The position numbers and the translations under genes were made by a program. A DNA stretch of 64,000 nucleotides from Arthrobacter terricola (GTDB lineage Bacteria > Actinomycetota > Actinomycetes > Actinomycetales > Micrococcaceae): assembly GCF_004354015.1 (NCBI RefSeq), contig NZ_SMRU01000010.1, positions 62,001-126,000 of the forward strand, written 5' to 3'. The notes under the pieces are model-generated. The model worked only from the letters and a program-made list of their open reading frames with translations. It searched no databases and was not told the origin of the DNA. Shown here piece after piece: positions 1 through 7,933 of this stretch (position 1 is the first letter of the stretch; each line of letters begins with the position of its first letter).

Positions 1-90
1 TTCGCCGCCGTCGAGGCGTCGTTTGTGCGCGAGATCGTGCAAACGCGCCCACTTGGGGCTGTTCACGACCGTGAAGGCATCGATGTCCAC
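1..90 (-). CDS. SpoIIM / DUF95 family membrane protein, N-terminal fragment
   Basis: The first 30 codons of a gene that runs off the left edge. Translation from a GTG at 90 begins MDIDAFTVVNSPKWARL and continues with a basic stretch, which is the usual opening of the actinobacterial stage II sporulation protein M family (multi-pass membrane proteins of unclear role in non-sporulating species). The start is supported by a TAGGGT box exactly six bases upstream, the leaderless pattern seen repeatedly in this window. The gene is divergent from an RDD-domain gene, a common pairing in actinobacteria. Only the cytoplasmic N-terminus is visible, so the family call is by resemblance. Confidence 0.6.
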   Translation of the reverse strand, partial: MDIDAFTVVNSPKWARLHDLAHKRRLDGGE

Positions 91-96
91 GGCACT

Positions 97-102
97 ACCC
101 TA
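97..102 (-). promoter_or_regulatory. -10 box of a leaderless promoter for the SpoIIM-type gene
   Basis: TAGGGT read on the minus strand, followed by six bases and the GTG start, so the transcript would begin at the start codon. No strong -35 is visible. Confidence 0.5.
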
Positions 103-171
103 GCCCCGCTACACTCGATCCAGCGGGATCCGTCCGGCCCCGCTCACGTCGAAGGTGTTCGTGGGGGCGGC

Positions 172-972
172 TTGAGTTCGATTATTACCGGTGAGGCCGT
201 GGTCCTTGAGCTGCGGCCCGCCTCGTTCGGGGCGCGGGCCCTGGGGCTCATGCTCGATGTCCTGGTGCATGTTGTGCTGTTGTTCGGCCTGTTGTTGCTC
301 CTCAGCGCAGTGGCGCCCGATCTCGACGACGCCGCTGTCCGGGCCTGGAGCTTGTTCCTCGTGGTGCTGTGCCTGGTACTGGTTCCGGTGGCGGTTGAGA
401 CGCTCACCCGGGGACGTTCGCTCGGCAAGCTGGCTGTGGGGCTCAGGATCGTGCGCGACGACGGCGGAGCCATCCGTTTCCGCCACGCTCTGATCCGCGG
501 CCTCATCGGATTCGTGGAGATTTACGCGACGTTCGGTGGACTCGCCATCGCCGTGGCTTTGTTCAACGGCAAGGCGAAGCGGCTCGGAGACGTTGTGGCG
601 GGCTGCTATTCGCTCAGGCAGCGCGTTCCCACAGAGCGCAAGGTCCTTCCTTACACTCCGCCGCACCTTCAAGGCTGGGTTGCCCTCGCGGACATCGGCC
701 GGGTTCCGGACGGCACCGCACGGCGGGCGTCCCAATTCACCCAGCAGGCGTACCGGATGGCACCGGAATCACGCATCCGCATGGCCGCTTCGCTTGCGAG
801 CGAGTTGGCGTCGTACGTCGCCCCGCCACCGCCGCCCGGAACAACGCCGGAAGACTATTTGCAGGCAGTCTTGTGCGAAAGGCGCAACCGCGACCTCGAC
901 AGGCTGCGACGCGCTGAACAGCGGAGCGCCGCCGTCGGAGAACGGCTCAACAAGCTTCCGTTCACCGGCTAG
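172..972 (+). CDS. RDD family membrane protein
   Basis: About 266 residues from a TTG start at 172. An upstream in-frame start would add 49 residues of non-conserved sequence; the conserved part opens MSSIITGEAVVLEL with a G-rich stretch just before the TTG. The RDD signature is present as RALGLMLD (residues 22-29) and a later KRLGDVVAG. Three hydrophobic segments lie near residues 28-48, 58-78 and 115-135, followed by a long hydrophilic C-terminal tail of about 120 residues with a proline run (APPPPPG). RDD proteins are integral membrane proteins, some proposed to transport ions or small molecules; substrate is unknown here. It is divergent from the SpoIIM-type gene and convergent with an L,D-transpeptidase only 7 bases away. 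A TACACT at 109-114 could be its -10 box. Confidence 0.8.
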   Translation: MSSIITGEAVVLELRPASFGARALGLMLDVLVHVVLLFGLLLLLSAVAPDLDDAAVRAWSLFLVVLCLVLVPVAVETLTRGRSLGKLAVGLRIVRDDGGAIRFRHALIRGLIGFVEIYATFGGLAIAVALFNGKAKRLGDVVAGCYSLRQRVPTERKVLPYTPPHLQGWVALADIGRVPDGTARRASQFTQQAYRMAPESRIRMAASLASELASYVAPPPPPGTTPEDYLQAVLCERRNRDLDRLRRAEQRSAAVGERLNKLPFTG

Positions 973-979
973 GCGAGTT

Positions 980-1942
980 TCAGCGCTTGGCATAGTCGGC
1001 CCAAGCGATGTTCCAATCGCCGAAGCCTTCCAACGGTTCCACCACGGGAGCGCCGGTATTGAGCACCTGAACGAGGTCGCCGGTTTCCATCGTGTTGAAG
1101 AACCAGGCAGCGTCCGCAGGGAGAAGGCCGACACAGCCATGCGAAACGTTGAACGAGCCAACGGCCCCGTAAGCGGACGGAAGCGCCTGGTGCACGTAGA
1201 CGCCCGAGTTGGTGAGCCGGTTCGCGTGTTCCACGACGAGCGGCTCGTAGTATCCTTTGTCGCCGGGTTTGAGGCCGATGCTTCCGGCATTGAACTGCGA
1301 GTAGCGTTCCTGTTCCATGATGACGGCATAGCCGGTGGGCGAAAGCCAGTCCGCGCTCCCAAGGGTCACCGGGGCAGTCTTGGCGAGGGCGCCGTCGATA
1401 TACACGCTCATTGTCTTGGTGTGGTCGTCCACCACTGCAACCCGCTGCGGGCCGGTGGTGAACGAGGCCTTGATGGTCGCGTTTCCGATCATGCCGTTCT
1501 CCACCGTGATCGCGGTCCCGGAGGCCCAGAACTTCTCCGGCCGGATGCGTACCTTCTGGTCCGAGTACCACCGCCACGCCACGTCCTGGCCCGACGAAAC
1601 GCTGATTATAAAGGCCCGTTCCATGGCGGCTTTGTCCGCCACCGGTTCGCTGAAGGTAATCTCGATCGGCTGGCCCGAACCCATTGATGAACCATTGCGG
1701 GGAAAGATGACGGCAGTTGCCTCGTAGGCGCCGTCCACCGGCGTAATACCGGGTTCAACGACCTTCACGACGGCGGAGGCGAGCCCTGCTTCGGTCCGTT
1801 GCGGCGTCCCCGCTTCCGATTCGACGACGATGCGAAGCCAGCTTGGCGCACTGCTGACGCCGATACCTCCCGCTGCTACTCCGGCACAGATTCCGATGAT
1901 TCCAAGAATCTTCCCGATCCTGCGTTTTCCCTGCAACGGCAT
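980..1942 (-). CDS. L,D-transpeptidase with Ig-like domain (YkuD family)
   Basis: A 320-residue extracytoplasmic enzyme that would make 3-3 cross-links in peptidoglycan or attach proteins to it. An N-terminal hydrophobic segment (about residues 12-27) can serve as a signal anchor. A bacterial Ig-like domain (the type found in mycobacterial LdtMt2) occupies roughly residues 65-175. The YkuD catalytic motif is SHGCVGL with His268 and Cys270 near the C-terminus, preceded by a conserved His in HQALP. It is a tandem paralogue of the larger gene next to it, ending in the same WNI-W-YA type tail. The ATG at 1942 is the first start in the frame; no clear ribosome binding site was seen. Confidence 0.9.
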   Translation of the reverse strand: MPLQGKRRIGKILGIIGICAGVAAGGIGVSSAPSWLRIVVESEAGTPQRTEAGLASAVVKVVEPGITPVDGAYEATAVIFPRNGSSMGSGQPIEITFSEPVADKAAMERAFIISVSSGQDVAWRWYSDQKVRIRPEKFWASGTAITVENGMIGNATIKASFTTGPQRVAVVDDHTKTMSVYIDGALAKTAPVTLGSADWLSPTGYAVIMEQERYSQFNAGSIGLKPGDKGYYEPLVVEHANRLTNSGVYVHQALPSAYGAVGSFNVSHGCVGLLPADAAWFFNTMETGDLVQVLNTGAPVVEPLEGFGDWNIAWADYAKR

Positions 1943-2039
1943 AGCGCGTCCACATCCCCCAGTAGATTGCCGACCCCCAAGACCGACCGGTCAAGTCTAG
2001 CCGGTGCGTGTCCCAGGGGCGCGGCGTTCAGGTTCAGTT

Positions 2040-2085
2040 GGCGTACTGGGTTTGGCGTACTGGGTTTAATTGGCGTATTGGGCCC
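2040..2085. repeat. 14-bp tandem repeat derived from the 3' end of the neighbouring gene
   Basis: GGCGTACTGGGTTT occurs twice head to tail (2040-2053 and 2054-2067), with a third diverged copy at 2072-2085 inside the coding sequence. Read on the minus strand each copy matches the last codons of the larger L,D-transpeptidase (QYAN). The second copy overlaps its TAA stop, and a relic QYAN-TGA lies at 2034-2048 in another frame. Confidence 0.85.
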
Positions 2086-3397
2086 AGGGAATGTTCCAGT
2101 CGCCGAAGCCGTCATCGAAGTTGGCGTAGTCGCCCTGGGTATTGACCACTTGGACGACGTCTCCCGCGCCCATGTTGTCGTAGACCCATTTCGCCCCGTC
2201 CGGCCCCAGGCCGATACACCCGTGGGACAGGTTGGTGACCCCGATGAACGGCAAGGCGGAGTCGGTCGCCTGGTGGATGAACTCACCGCTCGGAGTCAAC
2301 CGCGTGGCGTAGTTGACGTCGAGCTGCCCGTAGTAGGCGGGGTCGCCCGGCTTGAGGCCGATGGTGGACGCATCCATGTGTTCCACCCGGTACTTTTCCA
2401 TCAGCACGAGGTACCCGCGGGCCGAGGGGAAGCGGGTGTCGCCCATCGTGTCCGGCCACGTCCCCACCTGCTGGTCATTGATGCTGACGGTGAAGGTGTG
2501 CGCCACCGCGTCGGCCACGGCCACCTTCTTGTCGCCGATCTTGAACGAGTTCGTCTTGTTGAAGTTTCCGATCTGGCCATGGCCGAAGTCCACGCCGAAC
2601 AGGTTGAGTTGCACGGTGACTGTGCTGTTGGCTGCCCAGAAGTTCTCGGGCCGGTAGCGCACCATGGTGTCGCTGAACCAGTGGAACGCTCCGACCTGCC
2701 CGGAAGTGGAGGACACCTTGATGGCTGCTTCGACGGCGGCTTTGTTGACCACGGGTTCGCTGAAGGTGATCTGCAGCGGTTGGGCGACGCCCACCTTGGT
2801 ACCGTCCAAGGGGTACATCGCGGCATCTGCCTCGTTCTGGGTCGACACCGTGCTGAAGGACTGGGTCTTGGATGTCGCCCGGCCCGCAGCGTCCTGGGAC
2901 GTGTAGCTGAACGTGTACGAGGTGTTGAACTCAAGGGGTGTGGAGGCGGTCCACGTGAGCCCGTCCGGACTCAATGCACCGTCAATGGCCTTCCCGTTCG
3001 TGCTGGTAAGTGAGACCCTTTCCAGCGAGCCGTCCGTGACCGTGATCGTCGCCGGGGCTGCGGGGTTTACCTGCTTTGCCCCGCTCGCGGGCGACGTCAC
3101 CACCGAGACCGGCTTCACGACGGGCATGACAGCACCCGCTGCGCTTCGTTCCCCGGAGGAACCTTCGGATTCGATCGCAGCGCTGGCCGCATGCGGGGCC
3201 ATTGCGGCGAAGGTGCCGCTCAGCGCAGCGACGACGCACACCACCACAATCCAGGCTGCCGTCCGGAACTTGTTCCGCTTCGGCGCCGGAGCGGCCGTTT
3301 CGCTGCCGTCGACGGATTCGAAGCCCCCGTCCAACTGACCGCCGCTGTCCAGATTTTCCCCGCCGTCCAGCGGCTCACCGCCACGATGTTGACCCAT
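2066..3397 (-). CDS. L,D-transpeptidase with Ig-like domain (YkuD family), larger paralogue
   Basis: About 443 residues. I place the start at the ATG at 3397 because GGAG lies nine bases upstream; a GTG ten codons earlier has no such site. The order is a Gly/Asp-rich cytoplasmic tail (about 1-55), one membrane anchor (about 60-80), two Ig-like segments (about 110-290, the second marked by a PENFWA motif) and the YkuD catalytic domain with SHGCIGL (His392, Cys394). It should cross-link peptidoglycan outside the membrane. The layout resembles mycobacterial LdtMt2-type enzymes. The gene is a tandem paralogue of the preceding transpeptidase and is separated from sahH by a hairpin. Its 3' end carries a tandem duplication that gives it a new stop codon. 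Confidence 0.9.
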   Translation of the reverse strand: MGQHRGGEPLDGGENLDSGGQLDGGFESVDGSETAAPAPKRNKFRTAAWIVVVCVVAALSGTFAAMAPHAASAAIESEGSSGERSAAGAVMPVVKPVSVVTSPASGAKQVNPAAPATITVTDGSLERVSLTSTNGKAIDGALSPDGLTWTASTPLEFNTSYTFSYTSQDAAGRATSKTQSFSTVSTQNEADAAMYPLDGTKVGVAQPLQITFSEPVVNKAAVEAAIKVSSTSGQVGAFHWFSDTMVRYRPENFWAANSTVTVQLNLFGVDFGHGQIGNFNKTNSFKIGDKKVAVADAVAHTFTVSINDQQVGTWPDTMGDTRFPSARGYLVLMEKYRVEHMDASTIGLKPGDPAYYGQLDVNYATRLTPSGEFIHQATDSALPFIGVTNLSHGCIGLGPDGAKWVYDNMGAGDVVQVVNTQGDYANFDDGFGDWNIPWAQYAN

Positions 3398-3458
3398 TTT
3401 TGCTTTCTCCAGAAACTCACGCCCCACAGCCGCATCCTAAGGGGCGTGGCTTGGCATT

Positions 3459-3488
3459 GGCTGGGAGCACGCCGGCGCGCTCCCAGCC
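3459..3488 (-). terminator. Hairpin terminator after sahH
   Basis: Perfect 10-bp stem (GGCTGGGAGC / GCTCCCAGCC) around a 10-base loop, just downstream of the sahH stop on the minus strand. There is no T-tract, as is common in actinobacteria. Confidence 0.65.
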
Positions 3489-3494
3489 GGCATT

Positions 3495-4976
3495 CTAGTA
3501 CCGGTAGTGTTCCGGCTTGTAGGGACCCGCTACGTCAAGGTCCAGGTACTCGGCCTGCTCCTTGCTGAGCTCGGTCAGCTCCACGCCCAAGGCGTCCAGG
3601 TGCAGGCGCGCAACCTTTTCGTCGAGGATCTTCGGCAGCACGTACACCTGGTTCGAGTATTCGCGCTCGCCCTCAGGCTGGTCCTTCTTCGTCCACAGCT
3701 CGATCTGGGCGATCGTCTGGTTCGCGAAGGAGTTGCTCATGACAAACGACGGGTGCCCGGTCGCGTTGCCCAGGTTCAGCAGCCGGCCTTCGGACAGCAC
3801 GATGATCGAGTGTTCGCCCCGGCCATCTGCCGCGCTGAATACCCATTCGTGGACCTGCGGCTTGATCTCGACCTTGCGGGTTCCCGGGACCTTTGCGAGC
3901 CCCGCCATGTCGATTTCGTTGTCGAAGTGGCCAATGTTGCCGACGATGGCCTTGTCCTTCATGCGGACCATGTCGGAGGCCATGATGACGTCCTTGTTGC
4001 CCGTGGTCGTGATGAAGATGTCACCCTGCTCCAGTACGGATTCGAGCTTGGCCACCTGGTAGCCGTCCATCGCGGCCTGGAGCGCGCAAATGGGGTCGAT
4101 CTCGGTCACGATCACGCGGGATCCCTGGCCGCGCAGCGCTTCCGCGGCGCCCTTGCCGACGTCGCCATAACCGCAAACGACGGCGACCTTGCCGCCCATG
4201 AGGACGTCGGTGGCCCGGTTGATGCCGTCCGGCAGGGAGTGGCGGATGCCGTACTTGTTGTCGAACTTGCTCTTGGTCACGGAGTCATTGACGTTGATCG
4301 CCGGGAAAAGGAGCGTGCCCTGTTCCGCGAGCTGGTAGAGCCGGTGGACGCCCGTGGTGGTTTCCTCGCTCACGCCGCGGATCCCGGCTGCGATGCGGGT
4401 CCACTTCTTCGGGTCGGCCGCAAGGCTCTTGCGAAGGACGTCGAGGATGAGGGCGTATTCCTCCGGGTCCTGGTCCGTGGCGTGCGGCACCGCGCCCGCG
4501 GCTTCGAATTCGACGCCCTTGTGGACCAGCAACGTGGCGTCGCCGCCGTCGTCGAGGATCATGTTCGGGCCCAGTTCGGGGTCGGCGTCCGCGCCGGGCC
4601 ACGTCAGGATCTGCTCGGCCGTCCACCAGTATTCCTCAAGGGTCTCGCCCTTCCACGCGAATACCGGGACGCCCTGGGGGTCCTCGACGGTTCCCTTGCC
4701 CACGACGACGGCCGCTGCGGCTTCGTCCTGAGTGGAGAAAATGTTGCACGACGCCCAGCGGACCTCGGCGCCAAGGGCGGTCAGCGTTTCGATGAGCACC
4801 GCCGTCTGCACAGTCATGTGGAGGGAACCGGCGATCCGCGCCCCTTTGAGCGGCTGGCTCGGGCCAAACTCGGCACGCAGGGACATGAGGCCCGGCATTT
4901 CGTGCTCCGCCAGGCGGATCTGGTGGCGCCCGGCTTCGGCCAGGGAGATATCGGCAACCTTGTAGTCGAAAGTCAT
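3495..4976 (-). CDS. ahcY: S-adenosylhomocysteinase
   Basis: A 493-residue enzyme that hydrolyses S-adenosylhomocysteine to adenosine and homocysteine, keeping the methyl cycle running in the cytoplasm. The NAD-binding loop reads [11 protein letters not shown] near residue 265. Other family landmarks are [18 protein letters not shown] with the catalytic Lys/Asp pair, and the C-terminal end PYKPEHYRY. Length matches actinobacterial SahH. AAGGA lies upstream of the ATG at 4976. It follows a Trm112-like gene by 41 bases and probably shares its transcript. No SAH riboswitch-like structure fits in that short gap. Confidence 0.97.
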   Translation of the reverse strand: MTFDYKVADISLAEAGRHQIRLAEHEMPGLMSLRAEFGPSQPLKGARIAGSLHMTVQTAVLIETLTALGAEVRWASCNIFSTQDEAAAAVVVGKGTVEDPQGVPVFAWKGETLEEYWWTAEQILTWPGADADPELGPNMILDDGGDATLLVHKGVEFEAAGAVPHATDQDPEEYALILDVLRKSLAADPKKWTRIAAGIRGVSEETTTGVHRLYQLAEQGTLLFPAINVNDSVTKSKFDNKYGIRHSLPDGINRATDVLMGGKVAVVCGYGDVGKGAAEALRGQGSRVIVTEIDPICALQAAMDGYQVAKLESVLEQGDIFITTTGNKDVIMASDMVRMKDKAIVGNIGHFDNEIDMAGLAKVPGTRKVEIKPQVHEWVFSAADGRGEHSIIVLSEGRLLNLGNATGHPSFVMSNSFANQTIAQIELWTKKDQPEGEREYSNQVYVLPKILDEKVARLHLDALGVELTELSKEQAEYLDLDVAGPYKPEHYRY

Positions 4977-5017
4977 GGAAGTCCTTAGAAGTACCGGTTA
5001 AAAATCGTCAGATGGGC

Positions 5018-5221
5018 TCAGTCGGGCTGCGCGGCGGACTGAGCGGCCGCTAGCAATTCCGGGGGAAGAAGCAAAGGGATCCCGTCCTGGATCGCATAGC
5101 GGACCTTCTCGCCCGAGTCGGCTGCCGCCGTCGAAACAAGTTCCTCGCCGTCCTGCTCCAGCGCGGAACCGGTGACCGGGCAACGAAGGATGGACAACAA
5201 TTCAGGACTGACCTTGGGCAT
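5018..5221 (-). CDS. Trm112-like / UPF0434 small zinc-ribbon protein
   Basis: A 67-residue protein starting at the ATG at 5221, which has GGGAG a few bases upstream; the frame stays open further upstream but without family similarity. The sequence contains the typical LLSILRCPVTGSAL opening and YAIQDGIPLLLPPE closing of the family. Members resemble Trm112, a small partner that stabilises methyltransferases, though bacterial roles are largely unknown. Only one cysteine remains, so zinc binding is doubtful. Placed between DUF3499 and sahH, an SAM-cycle context that would suit a methyltransferase partner (inference). Confidence 0.85.
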   Translation of the reverse strand: MPKVSPELLSILRCPVTGSALEQDGEELVSTAAADSGEKVRYAIQDGIPLLLPPELLAAAQSAAQPD

Positions 5222-5337
5222 GGTTGAAGCTCCCTGGATGGCGCCACCCGCGGCGCCGCTTGGACTGATTTGCAGCTTCCAGAGTACAGCCCGCAAGGAT
5301 AACGGACGTTGTCACGAAGGCAGTATTGCGCCAGGCC

Positions 5338-5718
5338 TCAGGAAGGGTCCCGCAGGATCCGCAAGTGCCGCCTTCCGCCTTCGACGACGGCGGGCCCGTC
5401 GAAGGGGGTGCGCACCGTCCGCTGCTGCGGCTCCGGAGCGGCTTGGGCGGAAGCAGCCTCCCGCACAGCGTTCGCCAAGGCGAGGAGGTCGTCCGGGCCG
5501 GGCTCAGGGCGGGTGGACGGCATGGCGAGCCGCATGACCTCCCAGCCCCGCGGAACGGTAAGGGACTCTGCGTGCTGCGCGCACAGGTCGTAGGAATGCG
5601 GCTCGGCGTACGTGGCCAGCGGGCCCAGCACGGCGGTCGATTCGGCGTAGACGTACGTCAAAGTAGCTACCGCGGACTGGCGGCAGGCTGATCTGGAACA
5701 CTGACGAATGGCACCCAC
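5338..5718 (-). CDS. DUF3499 family protein
   Basis: An actinobacteria-specific conserved protein of about 126 residues with unknown function. From the GTG at 5718 it starts VGAIRQCSRSACRQSAVATL. Cysteines are paired as CSRSAC near the N-terminus and as a Cys/His group in HSYDLCAQH, suggesting a small zinc-binding domain (inference). A second possible start (GTG at 5739) adds seven residues, but TAATCT lies eight bases upstream of the GTG at 5718 and would sit inside that longer version. The gene heads a run with the Trm112-like gene and sahH and is divergent from a metallopeptidase-family gene, as near whiB2 in other actinobacteria. Confidence 0.82.
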   Translation of the reverse strand: MGAIRQCSRSACRQSAVATLTYVYAESTAVLGPLATYAEPHSYDLCAQHAESLTVPRGWEVMRLAMPSTRPEPGPDDLLALANAVREAASAQAAPEPQQRTVRTPFDGPAVVEGGRRHLRILRDPS

Positions 5719-5803
5719 AACATCCCAGATTAGCGGCACTTTGCCGTGGGGCCGTGTATTGCCTCCCGATGCGCATTATGTCGCGTTGCTCGAAACACGG
5801 GTC

Positions 5804-5809
5804 TAGAGT
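5804..5809 (+). promoter_or_regulatory. -10 box, leaderless promoter of the metallopeptidase-family gene
   Basis: TAGAGT followed by six bases and the ATG at 5816; transcription would start at the A of the ATG. Confidence 0.5.
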
Positions 5810-5815
5810 CGATAT

Positions 5816-6334
5816 ATGCAGTCAGAGCACGACATTCCGGGCTTCACAGTCCATCTGTCCGAATCCGCGGACAGCGGGGAAACCACCACGGCTGGCCCTT
5901 CCGAGCGCGGCTTCAGGCAACGCCGGAGGAACCGCCACGGCCGCGGACTGCGCGGCGAAATCCTGCTTCCGAATCTGCCCGGTTACCGGACGCGCTCGGA
6001 GCGATTTGACGACCTCGTCCTGGATTCGGCGGAACGCCTGCAGGATATGTGGGGCAAGCGGCTCGACGGCGTCTCCTTCGCCGTCGACGAAATCCCCCCG
6101 AACCTCGAACAATTGGTCGCCCAAGGTGCCCCTGCTCCGCTTGGCGCGTATACGCCGGCCGCCCACGGCGCGGGGCCCGTCATCACCGTCTATCGGCGGG
6201 TCGTCGAGCACACCACCGTCGGGCGCGAAGAACTCCAAGAACTGGTCCACGACGTCGTGGTCGAATACACGGCCGAGATGCTCGGCGTGCCGCCGGAGAC
6301 CCTCGATCCCGTCTACCGCCGTCGTTACCAGTAA
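5816..6334 (+). CDS. Metallopeptidase (zincin-like) family protein lacking the HExxH motif
   Basis: A 172-residue cytoplasmic protein of the minimal zincin-like family (formerly DUF1025). The first 45 residues are polar and arginine-rich (RQRRRNRHGRG). The conserved core runs from about residue 45 with PGYRTRSERFDDLVLD, through VDEIPP and ITVYRR, to the helix LVHDVVVEYTAEMLG and the end DPVYRRRYQ. In catalytic relatives this helix carries HExxH; here it reads HDVVVE, so the second histidine and the glutamate at its usual place are missing. It therefore may not be a protease. It is convergent with DUF5719 and divergent from DUF3499. Confidence 0.8.
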   Translation: MQSEHDIPGFTVHLSESADSGETTTAGPSERGFRQRRRNRHGRGLRGEILLPNLPGYRTRSERFDDLVLDSAERLQDMWGKRLDGVSFAVDEIPPNLEQLVAQGAPAPLGAYTPAAHGAGPVITVYRRVVEHTTVGREELQELVHDVVVEYTAEMLGVPPETLDPVYRRRYQ

Positions 6335-6343
6335 GTCCGCCGG

Positions 6344-7933
6344 TCAGTAACCCAGGGTGACCTGGACCTTTTCCTGCCCTGCGGCGCCGTCCTGGATGGC
6401 GAGTACGGAAATCCCCGGCTGGTCGCTTTGGCCGAGCACGAGCGCGCCGTAGGCCGCATCGCCCGAGGCCGAGACGATGAATCCCGAGACAGCCGCGCCG
6501 TCAGACTTGTCCGGGACCTCGATCACCGATGTGGTTCCCCCGGCAATATCGACTGTTTCGGTCTTGTGGACTTTGCCGTCGGAAGTAACCGGCGTGTAGC
6601 TGACGGTCGCCCGCCCCTCCGGCACGCCGAAACTCAAGAACCGGGTGCCGTCCTGCGGAACTGCAACGACATGCTGGCTGCCCAAGCGGACCGCAGCGGG
6701 AGACAACGCGAAGTCCACCGGCGAGTCCGCCTTGAGCCCGCGCGTGACCCGGGTCGACGCAGCGAAGGGGACATCCGACGTCGCGCTCACTGTGTACATG
6801 CCGGCGGGAACGCCGGTCAGCGGCACCTGGGTAACGGATCCTGCCTTCGCGGTCACCGCTCCCCCGCCCGGCAGCGCGCGCTGGCCGTTCGGCCCGAACA
6901 AGCGCACGTCAACTACCGCGTCGACGGAGCCCGGAACGGCGATCTGCAAGGTTGGGACGACGTCGGCGAAGCCCGGCTTGTCCGCGAGGGACTTCACGAC
7001 ACCGGGGTCCTGGATGTCGACGCCCGTCATGACTTGTGAATCCGCGGCTGTAGCGCCGGGCGTAATGATGTCCACGCCGCCGGCAGTCAGTCCGCGCAGG
7101 ATGCTCTGCTGGATGCTCGCGGCAACCGGGCCGCCACTGCTGCGCAAATGCACAGCGAGCTGGCCTTCGTTGGGGGCCAGGCCGGCCAGGTTGATGGAGC
7201 GGGTGCTCCCAGGCGAGACCAACAAGCCACGGCTGTCGGACGCCTGGACCTGGCCGCGGGCGCCGTACAGGTCGAGGTTGACCGTGGCAGGCGTTCCCGA
7301 AGGATTGCTGATGTTCAACACCGCTGTGCGTCCAAGGGCCGTGCTCGCGCCGACAAGCCACGCGTCGTTTCCGGGCTGCTGGCAAGGGGCGGCCGCGAGG
7401 CCGCGGAGATCGCCGTCGTTCGCCGAATAGCTCATCAAACCGGCCACTGCGGCTTTTTGGCCGCCGACCGGATCGGCGTCAACCACAGTGACGTCCCCCA
7501 TCGGCCTCTGGGCGACAACCCCGGCTTTGAGGACGGGAGGTCCGGGTGCTGGAGCCGGCGCAGACGCCGGAGCCTTGGCGATCTCGGCCAACGGCGAACC
7601 GTTCAGCGCCGCGAGCCCGCTCCGAGGTACAGAACCGGAGGCATCGCTCAAGACCAGGGCGTCGAGGAACGTCTTGGCCGAACGCGAAACAGGGCTGAAC
7701 TGGTTGTCTGTGCCCTCCGCGCTACCGTCGGCGAGGCGGGGCGCCCCGGGGCACACGGCGGTCGCCTGGCCGGCCGGAACGTTGGCGAAAGAGGGGTCGA
7801 CCGATTTGCTGCCCGCGGGTGCCGGAACGATGGACGCAGCCGAGACCATGCCCGCACCGGCCGCGAGAAGAACCGCGGCAGACAGCACGCCGACCACCAC
7901 GGCATTCTTTTTAGTGCGGTTCTTCTTAGACAC
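6344..7933 (-). CDS. DUF5719 family secreted or membrane-anchored protein
   Basis: A 529-residue protein with a basic N-terminus (MSKKNRTKKN) and a hydrophobic segment at about residues 10-33 acting as a signal or anchor. The rest is an extracytoplasmic, beta-rich, Ala/Gly/Val-rich sequence typical of DUF5719, a family found next to the large glycosyltransferase in actinobacteria. The start is a GTG at 7933 that overlaps the last codons of the glycosyltransferase gene by eight bases, indicating translational coupling. Function is unknown; constant pairing with a cell-envelope glycosyltransferase suggests a shared role in glycan handling (inference). Confidence 0.85.
   Translation of the reverse strand: MSKKNRTKKNAVVVGVLSAAVLLAAGAGMVSAASIVPAPAGSKSVDPSFANVPAGQATAVCPGAPRLADGSAEGTDNQFSPVSRSAKTFLDALVLSDASGSVPRSGLAALNGSPLAEIAKAPASAPAPAPGPPVLKAGVVAQRPMGDVTVVDADPVGGQKAAVAGLMSYSANDGDLRGLAAAPCQQPGNDAWLVGASTALGRTAVLNISNPSGTPATVNLDLYGARGQVQASDSRGLLVSPGSTRSINLAGLAPNEGQLAVHLRSSGGPVAASIQQSILRGLTAGGVDIITPGATAADSQVMTGVDIQDPGVVKSLADKPGFADVVPTLQIAVPGSVDAVVDVRLFGPNGQRALPGGGAVTAKAGSVTQVPLTGVPAGMYTVSATSDVPFAASTRVTRGLKADSPVDFALSPAAVRLGSQHVVAVPQDGTRFLSFGVPEGRATVSYTPVTSDGKVHKTETVDIAGGTTSVIEVPDKSDGAAVSGFIVSASGDAAYGALVLGQSDQPGISVLAIQDGAAGQEKVQVTLGY

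Noticed and set aside
4977..5017. S-adenosylhomocysteine riboswitch upstream of sahH.
   Set aside because: Only 41 bases separate sahH from the upstream gene, too short for the known structure, and no matching stems are visible.
5222..5337. Possible loss of a phosphomannomutase gene between the Trm112-like gene and DUF3499.
   Set aside because: I recall such a gene at this place in some relatives, but the 116-base gap shows no remnant and I cannot verify the comparison.
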